Shown: one piece after another, positions 53,453 through 63,089 of the stretch
Layout: each line of letters opens with the position of its first letter
Numbering within the stretch: the first letter of the stretch is position 1
Origin: [Clostridium] fimetarium
GTDB taxonomy: Bacteria; Bacillota; Clostridia; Lachnospirales; Lachnospiraceae
Assembly: GCF_900111235.1 (NCBI RefSeq)
Contig: NZ_FOJI01000016.1
Coordinates: 21,854-85,853, forward strand
Length of the DNA: 64,000 nt
Reading direction: 5' to 3'
Position numbers and translations under genes: made by a program
The notes under the pieces: generated by a model
What the model saw: the letters and a program-made list of their open reading frames with translations, nothing else
What the model was told of the DNA's origin: nothing
Databases searched by the model: none

Positions 53453-53535
53453 AATACTATCCCTCCTGATAAAGGATTGCTTCATCCTCATGATAGTATA
53501 TTAGTGTAAAAACATAAATTAGAACGATTATTTAA

Positions 53536-54114
53536 CTATTCTTCTATCAAAATAGCTCTTAATGGAGAACCATCCAAGCCGCCTAATTTTAATGGTTGTG
53601 CAGCCAACATATAGTTTCCTGGTTTTACAGCAGCTAATCGAAGGCCTTCAATCATTACAACTTCTTGTCCCAATAATTCCAAATGTACCTCTTTGGGTGA
53701 CGATAAAGGTCCTATCGTTAAACCTTCCACGCCAATGCATTTGATTTTCATACGTGTCAGTATTTTTGCCACCTCTAAAGTAATCTCAATATTACCCTTG
53801 ATAAGAATTCGTTGTGTGCCGTCCTTTAAAAGATCTTCCATTTCGTCGACGGTAATTACTCCGCTTGCCGCTACTACCTTACAGTGTCCTACGCATTTGT
53901 CCAAATCAATCTGGTCAATGCATTTGCCGTCTTTATAAAAATGTCTTGGCGCATCCATATGAGTTCCAGTGTGACTTCCTAATGTAATTTCTGACAATTG
54001 ACAAATGTCTGGTATTTTCTTATCTAATGACAATATAGTACGTTTTGTTGGTTTCGCATCTCCTGGAAAAATCGCAGAACTGAAAACTTCTTGTGAAATA
54101 TCATGTATTATCAT
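53536..54114 (-). CDS. Cyclase family protein (kynurenine formamidase-like), copy 1
   Basis: 192 residues. The motif GSHTGTHMDAPRHF near residue 46 is the metal-binding HxGTHxDxPxHF of this family, which hydrolyses or cyclises amide-type substrates. The end (LKLGGLDGSPLRAILIEE) is also typical. It begins 4 nt after queF. A paralogue is at 57413. Its substrate in this operon is unknown. Confidence 0.88.
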   Translation of the reverse strand: MIIHDISQEVFSSAIFPGDAKPTKRTILSLDKKIPDICQLSEITLGSHTGTHMDAPRHFYKDGKCIDQIDLDKCVGHCKVVAASGVITVDEMEDLLKDGTQRILIKGNIEITLEVAKILTRMKIKCIGVEGLTIGPLSSPKEVHLELLGQEVVMIEGLRLAAVKPGNYMLAAQPLKLGGLDGSPLRAILIEE

Positions 54115-54118
54115 TTCT

Positions 54119-54616
54119 TCACCGATTATCTACTTTCTCTGGATATAGGTCGTGATTTGCCATGCGGTTGAAAGCAATATCTACCCATTTTGTATGCGCC
54201 TGTCCATAATTGCAATAAGGATCAATTGAGATGCCACCGCGAGGAGTGAATTTTCCCCATACTTCAATATATTTTGGATCCATAAGTCGGATCAAATCTT
54301 TCATAATTATGTTGATACAATCTTCATGAAAATCACCATGATTGCGAAAACTAAAAAGATAAAGTTTTAATGATTTACTCTCTACCATATTAACGTTTGG
54401 AACATAGGATATTGTAATCGTCGCAAAATCCGGTTGTCCAGTGATTGGGCAGAGGCTAGTAAATTCAGGGCAATTAAATTTAACAAAATAGTCATTGTCC
54501 TGGTGCTTATTTATAAAAGTTTCTAATATATCTGGATTATAATTGAAATCGTATTTTGTCCCTTGATTTCCTAAAAGAGTAATTCCAACTGTTTCTTCGT
54601 TATTTCGTCCGCTCAT
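54119..54616 (-). CDS. queF: NADPH-dependent preQ0 reductase QueF
   Basis: 165 residues, YkvM-type length. Reduces preQ0 to preQ1. The active site shows [14 protein letters not shown] (Cys and Asp) near residue 50 and [11 protein letters not shown] near 80. The ATG behind AAGG is preferred to an upstream GTG. It follows queC by 18 nt. Confidence 0.97.
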   Translation of the reverse strand: MSGRNNEETVGITLLGNQGTKYDFNYNPDILETFINKHQDNDYFVKFNCPEFTSLCPITGQPDFATITISYVPNVNMVESKSLKLYLFSFRNHGDFHEDCINIIMKDLIRLMDPKYIEVWGKFTPRGGISIDPYCNYGQAHTKWVDIAFNRMANHDLYPEKVDNR

Positions 54617-54634
54617 TGTGTCCTTCACCTTCTT

Positions 54635-55312
54635 TTATAATGCTGGGTCGCTGATACCATTTTTTTCGAATGCTTTAGCACGGTCAATGCAGGTACCACA
54701 GGTTCCACATGGTTTCTCTCCACCTTCATAGCAGCTCCAAGTTAATTCATAAGGAACCTTAAGTTCAATTCCTTTTTTGACAACATCTGGTTTTGTCCAT
54801 GTAACAAAAGGAGCTTCAATGCGCAACTGTTTTCCACTTCCTAAATAAATCGCTTCATTCATTGCATTATTAAATGAACTACTACAATCTGGATATGCAT
54901 CCCCAGCCGCATCATCGCTATGTGAACCATAATAAATCACACTACAGTCTTTTGATAAGGCGATACTTGCAGCCGACGATAAGAACAAACCATTTCGAAA
55001 GGGTACATAGGTTGATACTGGTTTTCCGTTAGTATGTTTTATTTGTTCCGCATAATCACTTTTTGGGATTGCCTCTGTTGAATGATCTAAAAGACTACAT
55101 TCACTATATTCAAATATCTTAGCCAAATCCAAATAAATGTGTTCCACCTGATAATATTGCGCTATTTTTCGAGAAGCATCTATCTCTTTAGAATGCTTTT
55201 GCCCGTAAGAAATGGATAGTGCAATTACATTTTCTTTTCCATATTGATCAATTGCCAAACCTAAGCAGGTGGTACTATCCACGCCGCCACTAAATAAAAC
55301 TAATGCTTTCAT
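54635..55312 (-). CDS. queC: 7-cyano-7-deazaguanine (preQ0) synthase QueC
   Basis: 225 residues. PP-loop LFSGGVDSTT near residue 7 and a C-terminal zinc motif CGTCGTC preceded by LTWSCYEGG. Converts CDG to preQ0 with ATP and ammonia. Start behind GGAGC. Confidence 0.97.
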   Translation of the reverse strand: MKALVLFSGGVDSTTCLGLAIDQYGKENVIALSISYGQKHSKEIDASRKIAQYYQVEHIYLDLAKIFEYSECSLLDHSTEAIPKSDYAEQIKHTNGKPVSTYVPFRNGLFLSSAASIALSKDCSVIYYGSHSDDAAGDAYPDCSSSFNNAMNEAIYLGSGKQLRIEAPFVTWTKPDVVKKGIELKVPYELTWSCYEGGEKPCGTCGTCIDRAKAFEKNGISDPAL

Positions 55313-55362
55313 ACATGCTCCATTCCTGCGCAGCTTTTTGCGCATACCAAGTTATGTCTATT

Positions 55363-55938
55363 TTATTTTAAACGCATTTGCAAATTAATATCGGTCATAA
55401 ACCGTCCACGTAAAGTTGAAGTTTGTGTTTTCGCAGAAGTTTTCTTGATTCCTCTGGTGCTCATGCAACTGTGGCACCCTTCAATTAGGACTGCAACATC
55501 AACCGATTCGGTAACTTCTTGCATGATTTCAGCAATATCAGATCCAATACGTTCTTGAAGTTGAAGACGCTTCGATACCATATCTGCAATTCTTGCGATT
55601 TTACTTAATCCAATCACTTTACCATTTGGTACGTATGCAACAGAAACCTTCATATCATACATCAAGGCCATATGATGTTCACAATAACTAAATATTTCAA
55701 TATCCTTCACAACGATTAAATCCTGATTGCCTTGAACAAATTCTAAATCATCTTCAAATGTTTTGTTAAACATGACAGCGATTTCATGGTTGCTATAATT
55801 CATGCCTTCAAATACTTCCGCATACATACGTGCAACCCGCTCCGGAGTACCTTTTAATCCTTCACGGTCAGGATTATCTCCTAATGCTACTAGAATACCT
55901 TTTATATGTTCTTGAATTGCTTCTATATCAATTGCCAT
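55363..55938 (-). CDS. folE: GTP cyclohydrolase I
   Basis: 191 residues. Zinc-binding CEHHMAL near residue 79 and ECHSCM near 150. Makes dihydroneopterin triphosphate from GTP, the first step of both folate and queuosine synthesis; its place inside the que operon points to the latter. Confidence 0.97.
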   Translation of the reverse strand: MAIDIEAIQEHIKGILVALGDNPDREGLKGTPERVARMYAEVFEGMNYSNHEIAVMFNKTFEDDLEFVQGNQDLIVVKDIEIFSYCEHHMALMYDMKVSVAYVPNGKVIGLSKIARIADMVSKRLQLQERIGSDIAEIMQEVTESVDVAVLIEGCHSCMSTRGIKKTSAKTQTSTLRGRFMTDINLQMRLK

Positions 55939-55988
55939 TTCATCTACCCCCGGTTCTTATATATTTTTTTGTATATGTAGTAATGAAC

Positions 55989-56657
55989 TTACACTCCACG
56001 TTTATTTGGATCCCATATCACTTTGTGCATCTGAATCTGCATAGTTACATCGTTCAAACAGTTTGCTATTAAGAAATCCACTATTTCTTGCAACTGGATT
56101 TTACCAAATACGGGGCTTATATATACGTGACATTTTGTTGTCAGACCATATATCGTTATGATATCTTTAGCACGATTTAAATCCTCAGTACTACCAACCA
56201 CAAATTTTACGGTATCCTGCTTTGAAAGTATATTAAAATTTGAAACTAACATATTTGCTTCCATTAAGCTTCCTGGGAGCTTATAGTCCATCGTAAATGT
56301 AGGAGAATTGCTAATTCCAACAAATGAATCCAATGCTATACTTCCGTTCGTTTCTATTTCAACGCGTAAGAACTGGTCTGTTGCAAGTAATTGAAGAAGT
56401 GTTAATATATCTGGCACAAGCAAAGGTTCCCCACCTGTCAAAGTCACATTTTTGATCCCTGTCTCTTTAATATAATCATAGATTTGATGCTCTGACATGA
56501 GCGTATAAGGTGCATTCTTCGCATTAGCCCATAAAGTATCGCAAAAGGAACAGGAAAGATTACAACCTTGAAAACGAATGAATACAGCCAACTGTCCTGC
56601 AAATACGCCTTCTCCATTAATACTTACAAATTTTTCTACTACTTTATATTGTGACAT
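55989..56657 (-). CDS. queE: 7-carboxy-7-deazaguanine synthase QueE
   Basis: 222 residues. The radical SAM cluster motif CNLSCSFC (CxxxCxxC) is near residue 31, preceded by INGEGVFAGQLAVFIRFQG. Converts carboxytetrahydropterin to CDG. Start behind AGGAGG overlaps the queD stop by 14 nt. Confidence 0.97.
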   Translation of the reverse strand: MSQYKVVEKFVSINGEGVFAGQLAVFIRFQGCNLSCSFCDTLWANAKNAPYTLMSEHQIYDYIKETGIKNVTLTGGEPLLVPDILTLLQLLATDQFLRVEIETNGSIALDSFVGISNSPTFTMDYKLPGSLMEANMLVSNFNILSKQDTVKFVVGSTEDLNRAKDIITIYGLTTKCHVYISPVFGKIQLQEIVDFLIANCLNDVTMQIQMHKVIWDPNKRGV

Positions 56658-57081
56658 TAAAATCCTCCTCATAAGAAGCGCAATTATTAGGTGTCTCATA
56701 TACGGTAGCCGATTTCACCTGATATCCTTTTTGCACCATTTGGTCATAGAAATACTTTGCAAGGTTTTCTGCCGTTGGGCGAAACTCCATCATGATGATT
56801 CTAAAACCTTCTTCTTCTAATGCCGCAACAGTTCCGGGCTTCAATGTGTTTTTCTCTATAATAAACGCATGATCCATAAAATCCACTTCTTCTTTGATAT
56901 CTTTTTTCAAATCTCCAAAATCAACTAGCATTCCATTTGACTGCTGATCGGTTTGTAATGTATTGCTTTTCACTTCGATAATAACACGCCATCTATGTCC
57001 ATGAATATTACTACATTTTCCTTCATAGCCAGATAAAAAATGTGCTGAATCAAAGCTGTCTTCTGTTTTTAAACTATACAT
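56644..57081 (-). CDS. queD: 6-carboxytetrahydropterin synthase QueD
   Basis: 145 residues. Zinc-binding motif FDSAHFLSG (residue about 10) and CSNIHGHRWRV; late FRPTAENLAK. Converts dihydroneopterin triphosphate to CPH4. First gene of the operon; the ATG behind AAAGG lies only about 20 nt after the leader terminator. Confidence 0.97.
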   Translation of the reverse strand: MYSLKTEDSFDSAHFLSGYEGKCSNIHGHRWRVIIEVKSNTLQTDQQSNGMLVDFGDLKKDIKEEVDFMDHAFIIEKNTLKPGTVAALEEEGFRIIMMEFRPTAENLAKYFYDQMVQKGYQVKSATVYETPNNCASYEEDFNVTI

Positions 57082-57100
57082 ACGAATAATCCTTTCCATA

Positions 57101-57134
57101 AAAAAATAGGCATATCAACTATGCCTATTTTTTT
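57101..57134 (-). terminator. Intrinsic terminator in the que leader
   Basis: Perfect 10-bp stem AATAGGCATA/TATGCCTATT with a 5-nt loop and T7. It lies between the candidate aptamer and queD, so it can act as the expression platform. Confidence 0.88.
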
Positions 57135-57203
57135 AATATAATTCCACAGATAATATGCGAAAATGTGTCGCCTATTATCAATCCAATTCATATTAAAATA
57201 ATA

Positions 57204-57250
57204 GCCCTAGTTTTGTTTAGAGACAGGATGGTACAAATAAACTGTCTTGT
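57204..57250 (-). ncRNA. Candidate preQ1-I riboswitch aptamer
   Basis: On the minus strand a GACAG/CTGTC stem encloses a 15-nt loop and is followed by an A-rich tail CTAAACAAAACTAGGG. This is the H-type pseudoknot layout of preQ1-I aptamers (stem, loop, AAACAAAAC-type tail ending in a purine-rich box). It sits directly after a strong promoter and before que genes. The loop is slightly longer than in B. subtilis and the P2 pairing is only partly clear. Confidence 0.6.
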
Positions 57251-57264
57251 ATTTTGCATATAAA

Positions 57265-57294
57265 AGTATACCACTGGATACTCAGATGTGTCAA
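57265..57294 (-). promoter_or_regulatory. Promoter of the que operon
   Basis: Minus-strand TTGACA, an 18-nt spacer and TATACT. Transcription would start just before the aptamer. Confidence 0.8.
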
Positions 57295-57298
57295 GTTT

Positions 57299-57339
57299 GC
57301 CACAGCCAAATATGTTGAATTTATGCTACAGACAAATAT
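57299..57339 (-). promoter_or_regulatory. Direct repeats upstream of the que promoter
   Basis: Two 15-bp units, ATATTTGTCTGTAGC and ATATTTGGCTGTGGC, start 26 bp apart, just upstream of the -35 box. Possible activator or repressor site. Confidence 0.45.
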
Positions 57340-57412
57340 ATTAAGATTCTTTGGTAAATCATCAATATTTTCAGATGTAAATATGTTTCGCCCGATGATT
57401 TTCTTATTAGGG

Positions 57413-58039
57413 TTATAAAAAATCTTGTAATAATACAGCTCTTAATGGAGCCGCTTCCGCTCCCACTATATATATTGGTGCAGCAAAGAGAAAGTACTCA
57501 CCTTCCTCAACATCTTTTAATCTTAAGCCTTCAATAATAACACTATCGATTTCAAATAAAAGCTTATGCGTTTCGTGACCTGGCTGACTTCTTTCAATTC
57601 CTAGGCCATCCGTGCCAGCGCCTTTTACTTTTTTTTCTTTTAGATACTGTGCGCCTGATTCATCTAAAAATATAAAATCACCTTCTAATATATCAAGATA
57701 GGAATTCTTCGTTTTGAGTAATACAAAATCACCTTCTTTTATATTTTTGGTTTTTAAATCCTCAGCAGTTATTTTATCATCAACCATGGTTAAATCAAGA
57801 ACTTTACATTTTGTAATAACTTTTGAAAGATCTAGGCTCTCTATGAGTGTACCATTTGGCACTATGTGCTGGGAACGGTCTAAATGAGTTCCTGTATGCA
57901 TATTCATATCAATTCTACTCTCGAATGCACTACCTGTCGTAAAATCACTTTGTATTTTTAAATTTGGCCTTTTCTCTTCTTTACCTTTGTATACAGGCAT
58001 ATAATGAGTGATTGGCATTGAGATATCTATTATTTTCAT
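57413..58039 (-). CDS. Cyclase family protein (kynurenine formamidase-like), copy 2
   Basis: 208 residues. Metal-site motif HTGTHLDRSQHIV near residue 50; the ending APLRAVLLQDF resembles the paralogue at 53536. The Pro of HxGTHxDxP is Ser here (DRSQH). Start behind GGAGGT; it follows zwf by about 44 nt. Substrate unknown. Confidence 0.88.
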   Translation of the reverse strand: MKIIDISMPITHYMPVYKGKEEKRPNLKIQSDFTTGSAFESRIDMNMHTGTHLDRSQHIVPNGTLIESLDLSKVITKCKVLDLTMVDDKITAEDLKTKNIKEGDFVLLKTKNSYLDILEGDFIFLDESGAQYLKEKKVKGAGTDGLGIERSQPGHETHKLLFEIDSVIIEGLRLKDVEEGEYFLFAAPIYIVGAEAAPLRAVLLQDFL

Positions 58040-58083
58040 TTCACAACCTCCAGATTTTTGTAACGAATATGTTGAAAACTTGG

Positions 58084-59589
58084 TTATATAGTCCACCACT
58101 TTTTGCCATCTCTTGCGAGAAGCTCAAATGCTTTTACTGGTCCCATAGTTCCTGAATCATAATTAGGGAAAATCAATTTACTTTTTTCCCGGTGAGCGAT
58201 TATTTGGTCAGCAATTGTCCATGAGGCTTCCAATTCATCCCATCTTGTAAACAAAGTAGCATCGCCACGAAGTGCATCAAAAATCAATCGTTCATATGCT
58301 TCTGGTGTATTTCCCTGCATTTCAGCTACATGACTTGTTTCCATTTTAGTTGGGACAATGTCTTCTAATGTAGTGAAATCTTTTGTGTTAAATTGAAAGA
58401 ATACGCCTACTTTTGGTTGTATTTGAATTACCAATAAATTAGGTTCCTGTATTCTGTCTTTAAAATACAATATATCGGGAAATGATTTAAATTGAATTAC
58501 AATTTGTGCTGCTTGTGTACTTAACCTTTTTCCAGTCCTTACATAAAATGGCGTTCCTGCCCATCTAAAATTGTTAATATGAAATTTCAACGCGACAAAT
58601 GTTTCAGTATTCGATTGTGGTAAGACCATATCTTCATCACGATAACCTTGTACTGGCTGTCCATCAATAAACCCTTTTCCATATTGTCCAAATACTACAT
58701 CATCTCTTAAGCTTTCAGGCGTAAATTCTTCTATTGCATGAATCACCTTTAACTTTTCACTTCGTATCGATTCAGTTTTTAAATTCACAGGAGGTTCCAT
58801 TGCTACCAACGATAAAATCTGAGTAATATGATTCTGAATCATGTCTCTTAAGGCACCAGAATTCTCATAATAGCCGGCCCTTGAGCCTACTCCGTATTGC
58901 TCACTAAGTGTAATTTGAATATTATCGATATATTTATTACTCCACAGTGACTCAAAGATTGGATTGCAAAATCTAAGAACCATAATGTTTTGTATCATCT
59001 CTTTTCCAAGATAATGATCAATTCGGTATATTTCTTTTTCACCAAATACTTTTAGCAGACTTTCATTGAGTTTCTTTGCAGTTTTAAGATCTTTACCAAA
59101 TGGTTTTTCAATCACAAGTTTTTTTGAACCTTTTTCACCGGGTGCCAAGTTGTTCAGACTTAAGCTTTCAACTATTGTCTCAAAATATTGTGGTGCTACA
59201 GCTAGATAAAAAAGACGATTACCGTTTGTTTTATATTGTTCATCTAAATTGCACAAATAGTCTTTAAGTGATTTATATCCATCAACTTTAGTGAAATCTA
59301 ATTCATAATAATACAAAATATTATTTAATTTTTCTAAAACATTGTCTTCTATTTTGTTTCGCGAATATTGTTTCAGTGAGACAAGTATCTCGTTTTTATA
59401 TTCTTCATTTGTTTTTGTTTTTCTACCTATCGTAACAATTGCAAAATTCTCAGAAAGCAAATTATCGTGTACAAGATTATACAATGCCGGAATTAATTTC
59501 CTATGAGTTAAATCACCAGTTCCTCCAAATATAACCATTATCGCGGATAAATCTTTTGCTTTTGTTTCATCATTATTCTCTATGATCAT
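58084..59589 (-). CDS. zwf: Glucose-6-phosphate 1-dehydrogenase
   Basis: 501 residues. NADP-site FGGTGDLTHRKLIPALY at residue 21 and the substrate motif RIDHYLGKEMIQN near 192. First step of the oxidative pentose phosphate pathway, giving NADPH. It follows gnd in the same direction. Confidence 0.97.
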   Translation of the reverse strand: MIIENNDETKAKDLSAIMVIFGGTGDLTHRKLIPALYNLVHDNLLSENFAIVTIGRKTKTNEEYKNEILVSLKQYSRNKIEDNVLEKLNNILYYYELDFTKVDGYKSLKDYLCNLDEQYKTNGNRLFYLAVAPQYFETIVESLSLNNLAPGEKGSKKLVIEKPFGKDLKTAKKLNESLLKVFGEKEIYRIDHYLGKEMIQNIMVLRFCNPIFESLWSNKYIDNIQITLSEQYGVGSRAGYYENSGALRDMIQNHITQILSLVAMEPPVNLKTESIRSEKLKVIHAIEEFTPESLRDDVVFGQYGKGFIDGQPVQGYRDEDMVLPQSNTETFVALKFHINNFRWAGTPFYVRTGKRLSTQAAQIVIQFKSFPDILYFKDRIQEPNLLVIQIQPKVGVFFQFNTKDFTTLEDIVPTKMETSHVAEMQGNTPEAYERLIFDALRGDATLFTRWDELEASWTIADQIIAHREKSKLIFPNYDSGTMGPVKAFELLARDGKKWWTI

Positions 59590-59655
59590 ATATAGCTCCT
59601 TAAGTCCTTCTATCTAGTAAAAACATAATATCTAATCAATATTTTAAAACCCAGT

Positions 59656-61059
59656 TTACCAATTTGTATGAAAAGTTCCTTCCATATCAGTCCGTTGATA
59701 CGTATGCGCACCAAAATAATCTCTTTGTGCCTGTAACAAATTCATCGGAAGTTCTAGTGTGCGATAACCATCAAAATATGATATTGCGCTACTAAATCCA
59801 GGAATTGCTATCCCAGCTTCAATCGCAATTGACACTACCTTCCTCCAATCTTTCTGATACTTTCCTAAAATTTCTTTGAAATAATCATCCAAAATCAAAT
59901 TGGTTAAATTCGAATCTTTTTGATATGCATCTTTGATTTTATTTAAAAATTGTGCTCTAATAATACATCCACCACGAAATATCTTTGAAATTTCACCTAA
60001 TTGAAGAGCCCAGTCATATTCCTTGGATGCCTCTCTCATTAAGCTAAACCCTTGCGCATAAGCACATATTTTACTTGCATATAATGCTCTTCTGATTGAT
60101 TCAATAAATTCTGCTTCATTTTCTATATGAATATCTGGAATCTCAATGGCAATTGCATGGTTGGCTAATACTCTCTCCCCTTTTACTGCGGATAAACATC
60201 GTTCAAATACAGCTTCAGTTATTGTTGGTATTGCAATTCCCATATCCAAAGAAACCTGGCTTGTCCACTTTCCAGTTCCTTTTTGGCCAGCAACATCAAG
60301 AATTTTATCAACAAGATATCCGTCTGCTTTGTCATCCTTCTTTGCAAATATATCAGAAGTAATTTCTATTAAATAGCTATTTAACTCGCCTTCGTTCCAC
60401 TCAGCAAATATTTTATGAAGTTGGGGAGGTGTTAGATGAAGCATATTCTTCAAAATGAAGTATGACTCACAAATTAACTGCATATCAGCATATTCAATCC
60501 CATTATGCACCATCTTTACAAAATGACCAGCTCCGTTATCACCGATATACGTACAACATGGTTCATCATCTACTTTTGCAGAGATAGAATTTAAAATAGG
60601 TTCTATAAGCTTATATGTTTCAAAATCTCCTCCTGGCATAATGGCCGGACCGTTTCTAGCGCCTTCTTCACCACCAGATATTCCTATTCCCATGAAATGA
60701 ATCTTCTTTTGTTTTAGTTCAATGTTTCTCCTAATCGTATCCTTGAAAAATGAATTTCCACCGTCCATAACGATGTCACCTTCAGAAAGGAAAGGAAGTA
60801 ATTGCTGTATTGTATCATCTACAGGGTTTCCTGCTTTTACCATCATAATAATTTTTCTAGGCATTTCTAAAGAATCTACAAATTCCTGTATGTTGAAAGT
60901 ACCAATTAAATGCTCAAATTCGGATTCCTTTAATAATTCATCAGTTTTTTCTGGGGATCTGTTGTAAACAGAAACTGCGAAACCATGCTCAGCTATATTC
61001 AAAGCCAAGTTTTTCCCCATTACTGCCAATCCGATTACTCCAACTTGTTGTTTTTCCAT
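59656..61059 (-). CDS. gndA: 6-phosphogluconate dehydrogenase (decarboxylating)
   Basis: 467 residues. NADP-site IGLAVMGKNLALNIA at residue 9, VKMVHNGIEYADMQ with the catalytic Lys near 183, and the C-terminal AQRDYFGAHTYQR. Full length. Pairs with zwf to make ribulose 5-phosphate and NADPH. Confidence 0.97.
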   Translation of the reverse strand: MEKQQVGVIGLAVMGKNLALNIAEHGFAVSVYNRSPEKTDELLKESEFEHLIGTFNIQEFVDSLEMPRKIIMMVKAGNPVDDTIQQLLPFLSEGDIVMDGGNSFFKDTIRRNIELKQKKIHFMGIGISGGEEGARNGPAIMPGGDFETYKLIEPILNSISAKVDDEPCCTYIGDNGAGHFVKMVHNGIEYADMQLICESYFILKNMLHLTPPQLHKIFAEWNEGELNSYLIEITSDIFAKKDDKADGYLVDKILDVAGQKGTGKWTSQVSLDMGIAIPTITEAVFERCLSAVKGERVLANHAIAIEIPDIHIENEAEFIESIRRALYASKICAYAQGFSLMREASKEYDWALQLGEISKIFRGGCIIRAQFLNKIKDAYQKDSNLTNLILDDYFKEILGKYQKDWRKVVSIAIEAGIAIPGFSSAISYFDGYRTLELPMNLLQAQRDYFGAHTYQRTDMEGTFHTNW

Positions 61060-61152
61060 ATGAGCCTCCTTATAGTATAAATCTTTCCAAACTATTTTTT
61101 ATTTGTCTATAAAATTTCACAATGATTGCATTTACAACCTTTGGATATTTAA

Positions 61153-61716
61153 TTATTTACTAAAGTTCACAGTTGGATTTTCTGTCTCTGCTTGTGAAAT
61201 TTCAAAGTAATCTCTCTTTTCAACTCCAGACATTCCAGCAATTAATGATGAAGGAAATGTTCTAATTGACTTATTTAATGATTGAACTGCATTATTATAA
61301 TCCATTCTTGCTACTGCAATTCTATTTTCCGTGCCAGCCAACTCCGTCATTAAGCTCTGATATTGCTCATTTGCCTTTAAATCAGGATAAGCTTCAACAA
61401 CTACGCTTAACTTCTGAAGTGATGATGTTAATTGATTATTTGCATCTGATAATTCAGATAAATTTGATGCTGATTGAGAAGCACTTCTTGCTGCTGTAAT
61501 TGCTTCTAGTGTACTTGACTCATATGTGGTATATCCTTTTACTGTTTCTATCAAGTTAGGAATCAAATCATATCTACGTTTTAATTGATTTTCCACCTGC
61601 GCCCACTTAGAATCCACATTCTCATCTGCTGACTGTAATGAGTTAAAAGTTGCTATCCATATTACAATTATTAAAACTACAACGCCTATTCCAATCAATA
61701 TTCCTTTATTTTTCAT
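61153..61716 (-). CDS. lemA: LemA family protein
   Basis: 187 residues. An N-terminal transmembrane helix (GILIGIGVVVLIIVIWIAT) precedes helical bundles with LKRRYDLIPNLIETVKGY and AVARMDYNNAVQ-like segments typical of LemA. Function poorly defined; LemA genes are often paired with TPM-domain genes, as here. Confidence 0.95.
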   Translation of the reverse strand: MKNKGILIGIGVVVLIIVIWIATFNSLQSADENVDSKWAQVENQLKRRYDLIPNLIETVKGYTTYESSTLEAITAARSASQSASNLSELSDANNQLTSSLQKLSVVVEAYPDLKANEQYQSLMTELAGTENRIAVARMDYNNAVQSLNKSIRTFPSSLIAGMSGVEKRDYFEISQAETENPTVNFSK

Positions 61717-61751
61717 GTTTTATTACTCCTATTTTCTGATTTGTTTTACTA

Positions 61752-62522
61752 TTACCAACCGCCGGATGAACCGCCACCACCGGATGAACCGCCACCGAAA
61801 CTGCCACCTGATGAACCGCCGCCAAAACCGCCACCTGATGAACCGCCGCCAAGAAACCAAAATCCACCACCTGATGAGCCTCCACGTCCACCTCTTTTAC
61901 GCGATATTATTAATATTATCATAAAAATAATAACACCTCCAAAAGCCCATGGATTAGTACCCGTATTTGATGTGTCTTCATACTTAAGTCCATAATCATT
62001 ATTTATGGATAGGTTTGGATATTCACCACTCTTTTGTAAATAATAGAATGTGTTTGCTAATGCTTGCTTAATGCCATCATAATATTTTTGATCTTTAAAA
62101 TAAGGTGTCATTACGTCATTAATCTTTTGCGCAGTTGTATCAGGTATTACGCCTTCTAAACCATACCCAACTTCTAATCGGAACTTTCTATCATCTAAAC
62201 TGATAAATAATAATAAACCATTATTCTTATCTTTATTACCTAATCCCATATCACGAAATGTTTTATTTGCTACAGTTTCAATCGTATCTCCATTTAATGA
62301 TTTTACGGTTACAACTGCATATTCAATCGTGGTTTGTTTCTCTAGTGATGTTAATATTTGTTCTAGTTGCTTTTCCTCACTGTCTGACAACATACCTGCA
62401 TTATCTGTAACATATAAATCACTTGATATATCTGATGCTACTACTATTTTCGGCTTCATAGCGATACATAAAAATACTGTTAGTACAAATGTTAACTTTA
62501 GTACTCTGCTAATTTTACTCAA
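61752..62522 (-). CDS. TPM-domain membrane protein (YgcG-like)
   Basis: 256 residues. A signal peptide, a TPM_phosphatase domain (residues about 36-160; LYVTDNAGMLS, DNGLLLFISLDDRKFRLEVGYGLEG), a transmembrane helix (PWAFGGVIIFMIILII) and a Gly/Ser-rich tail (GGGSSGGGFGGGSSGG). Paired with lemA. The Gly tail is normal for YgcG homologues. Confidence 0.93.
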   Translation of the reverse strand: MSKISRVLKLTFVLTVFLCIAMKPKIVVASDISSDLYVTDNAGMLSDSEEKQLEQILTSLEKQTTIEYAVVTVKSLNGDTIETVANKTFRDMGLGNKDKNNGLLLFISLDDRKFRLEVGYGLEGVIPDTTAQKINDVMTPYFKDQKYYDGIKQALANTFYYLQKSGEYPNLSINNDYGLKYEDTSNTGTNPWAFGGVIIFMIILIISRKRGGRGGSSGGGFWFLGGGSSGGGFGGGSSGGSFGGGSSGGGGSSGGW

Positions 62523-63089
62523 CGCTTTTTTATCCTTTCATTATAAATTAATGCTATCTATTTCTAATCTAATGAATAAAAATCAATATTTATTCATTAG
62601 ATTTATATATAAATTATATACTAAGATGGTGATAATTACAATCAAGCAATCTAAGTGTTCCCCAAATAGGCTATCACCATTCATAACAAAAAAAGTCGAA
62701 AAGGCTTGTATTTACATGCTTTCTCGGCTTTTATCTAATTAACAATCCTTCAATAAAATTTCCTCTTTTGACAGAAACACATGAGATGGGGGATACATAA
62801 TGTTATAAACTAAAAACACAAACAAAACAAGTAATGGTATCAAAACGATAGCGTTAATTTATTTTCGGGAACAAGTGGTAAGAAATTACCAGATTAATTA
62901 AGATTATGATTTACTTTCTTTAGTTTAATATACTTGCTCTTTTTTTTCCATCTTTTTTATATATTTTTTTGAATCCATTTTTGATTATCTATTTTAGTAT
63001 ACGAAAAACAAAACTCAAGGATTCCATTTGACTAAATTTCTTGACTCCTTTAAGCCTACTGCTTGTAAGTAATTTATAAATTTCTTGTT
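62523..63089. other. AT-rich region upstream of the TPM-lemA operon
   Basis: No convincing gene on either strand. It holds the inverted repeat ATGGTGATA/TATCACCAT (62626-62634 with 62672-62680) and the terminator at 62686-62729. A long T-run stretch lies at about 62940-62975. Confidence 0.5.
62686..62729 (-). terminator. Intrinsic terminator for a minus-strand transcript from the right
   Basis: AGTCGAAAAGGC pairs with GCTTTCTCGGCT (G-U allowed), with a T8 tail on the minus strand. Confidence 0.7.

Noticed and set aside
61715..61995. Pro-rich frames opposite the TPM gene.
   Set aside because: They are the antisense of the Gly/Ser-rich tail; the minus-strand protein is clearly the real one.
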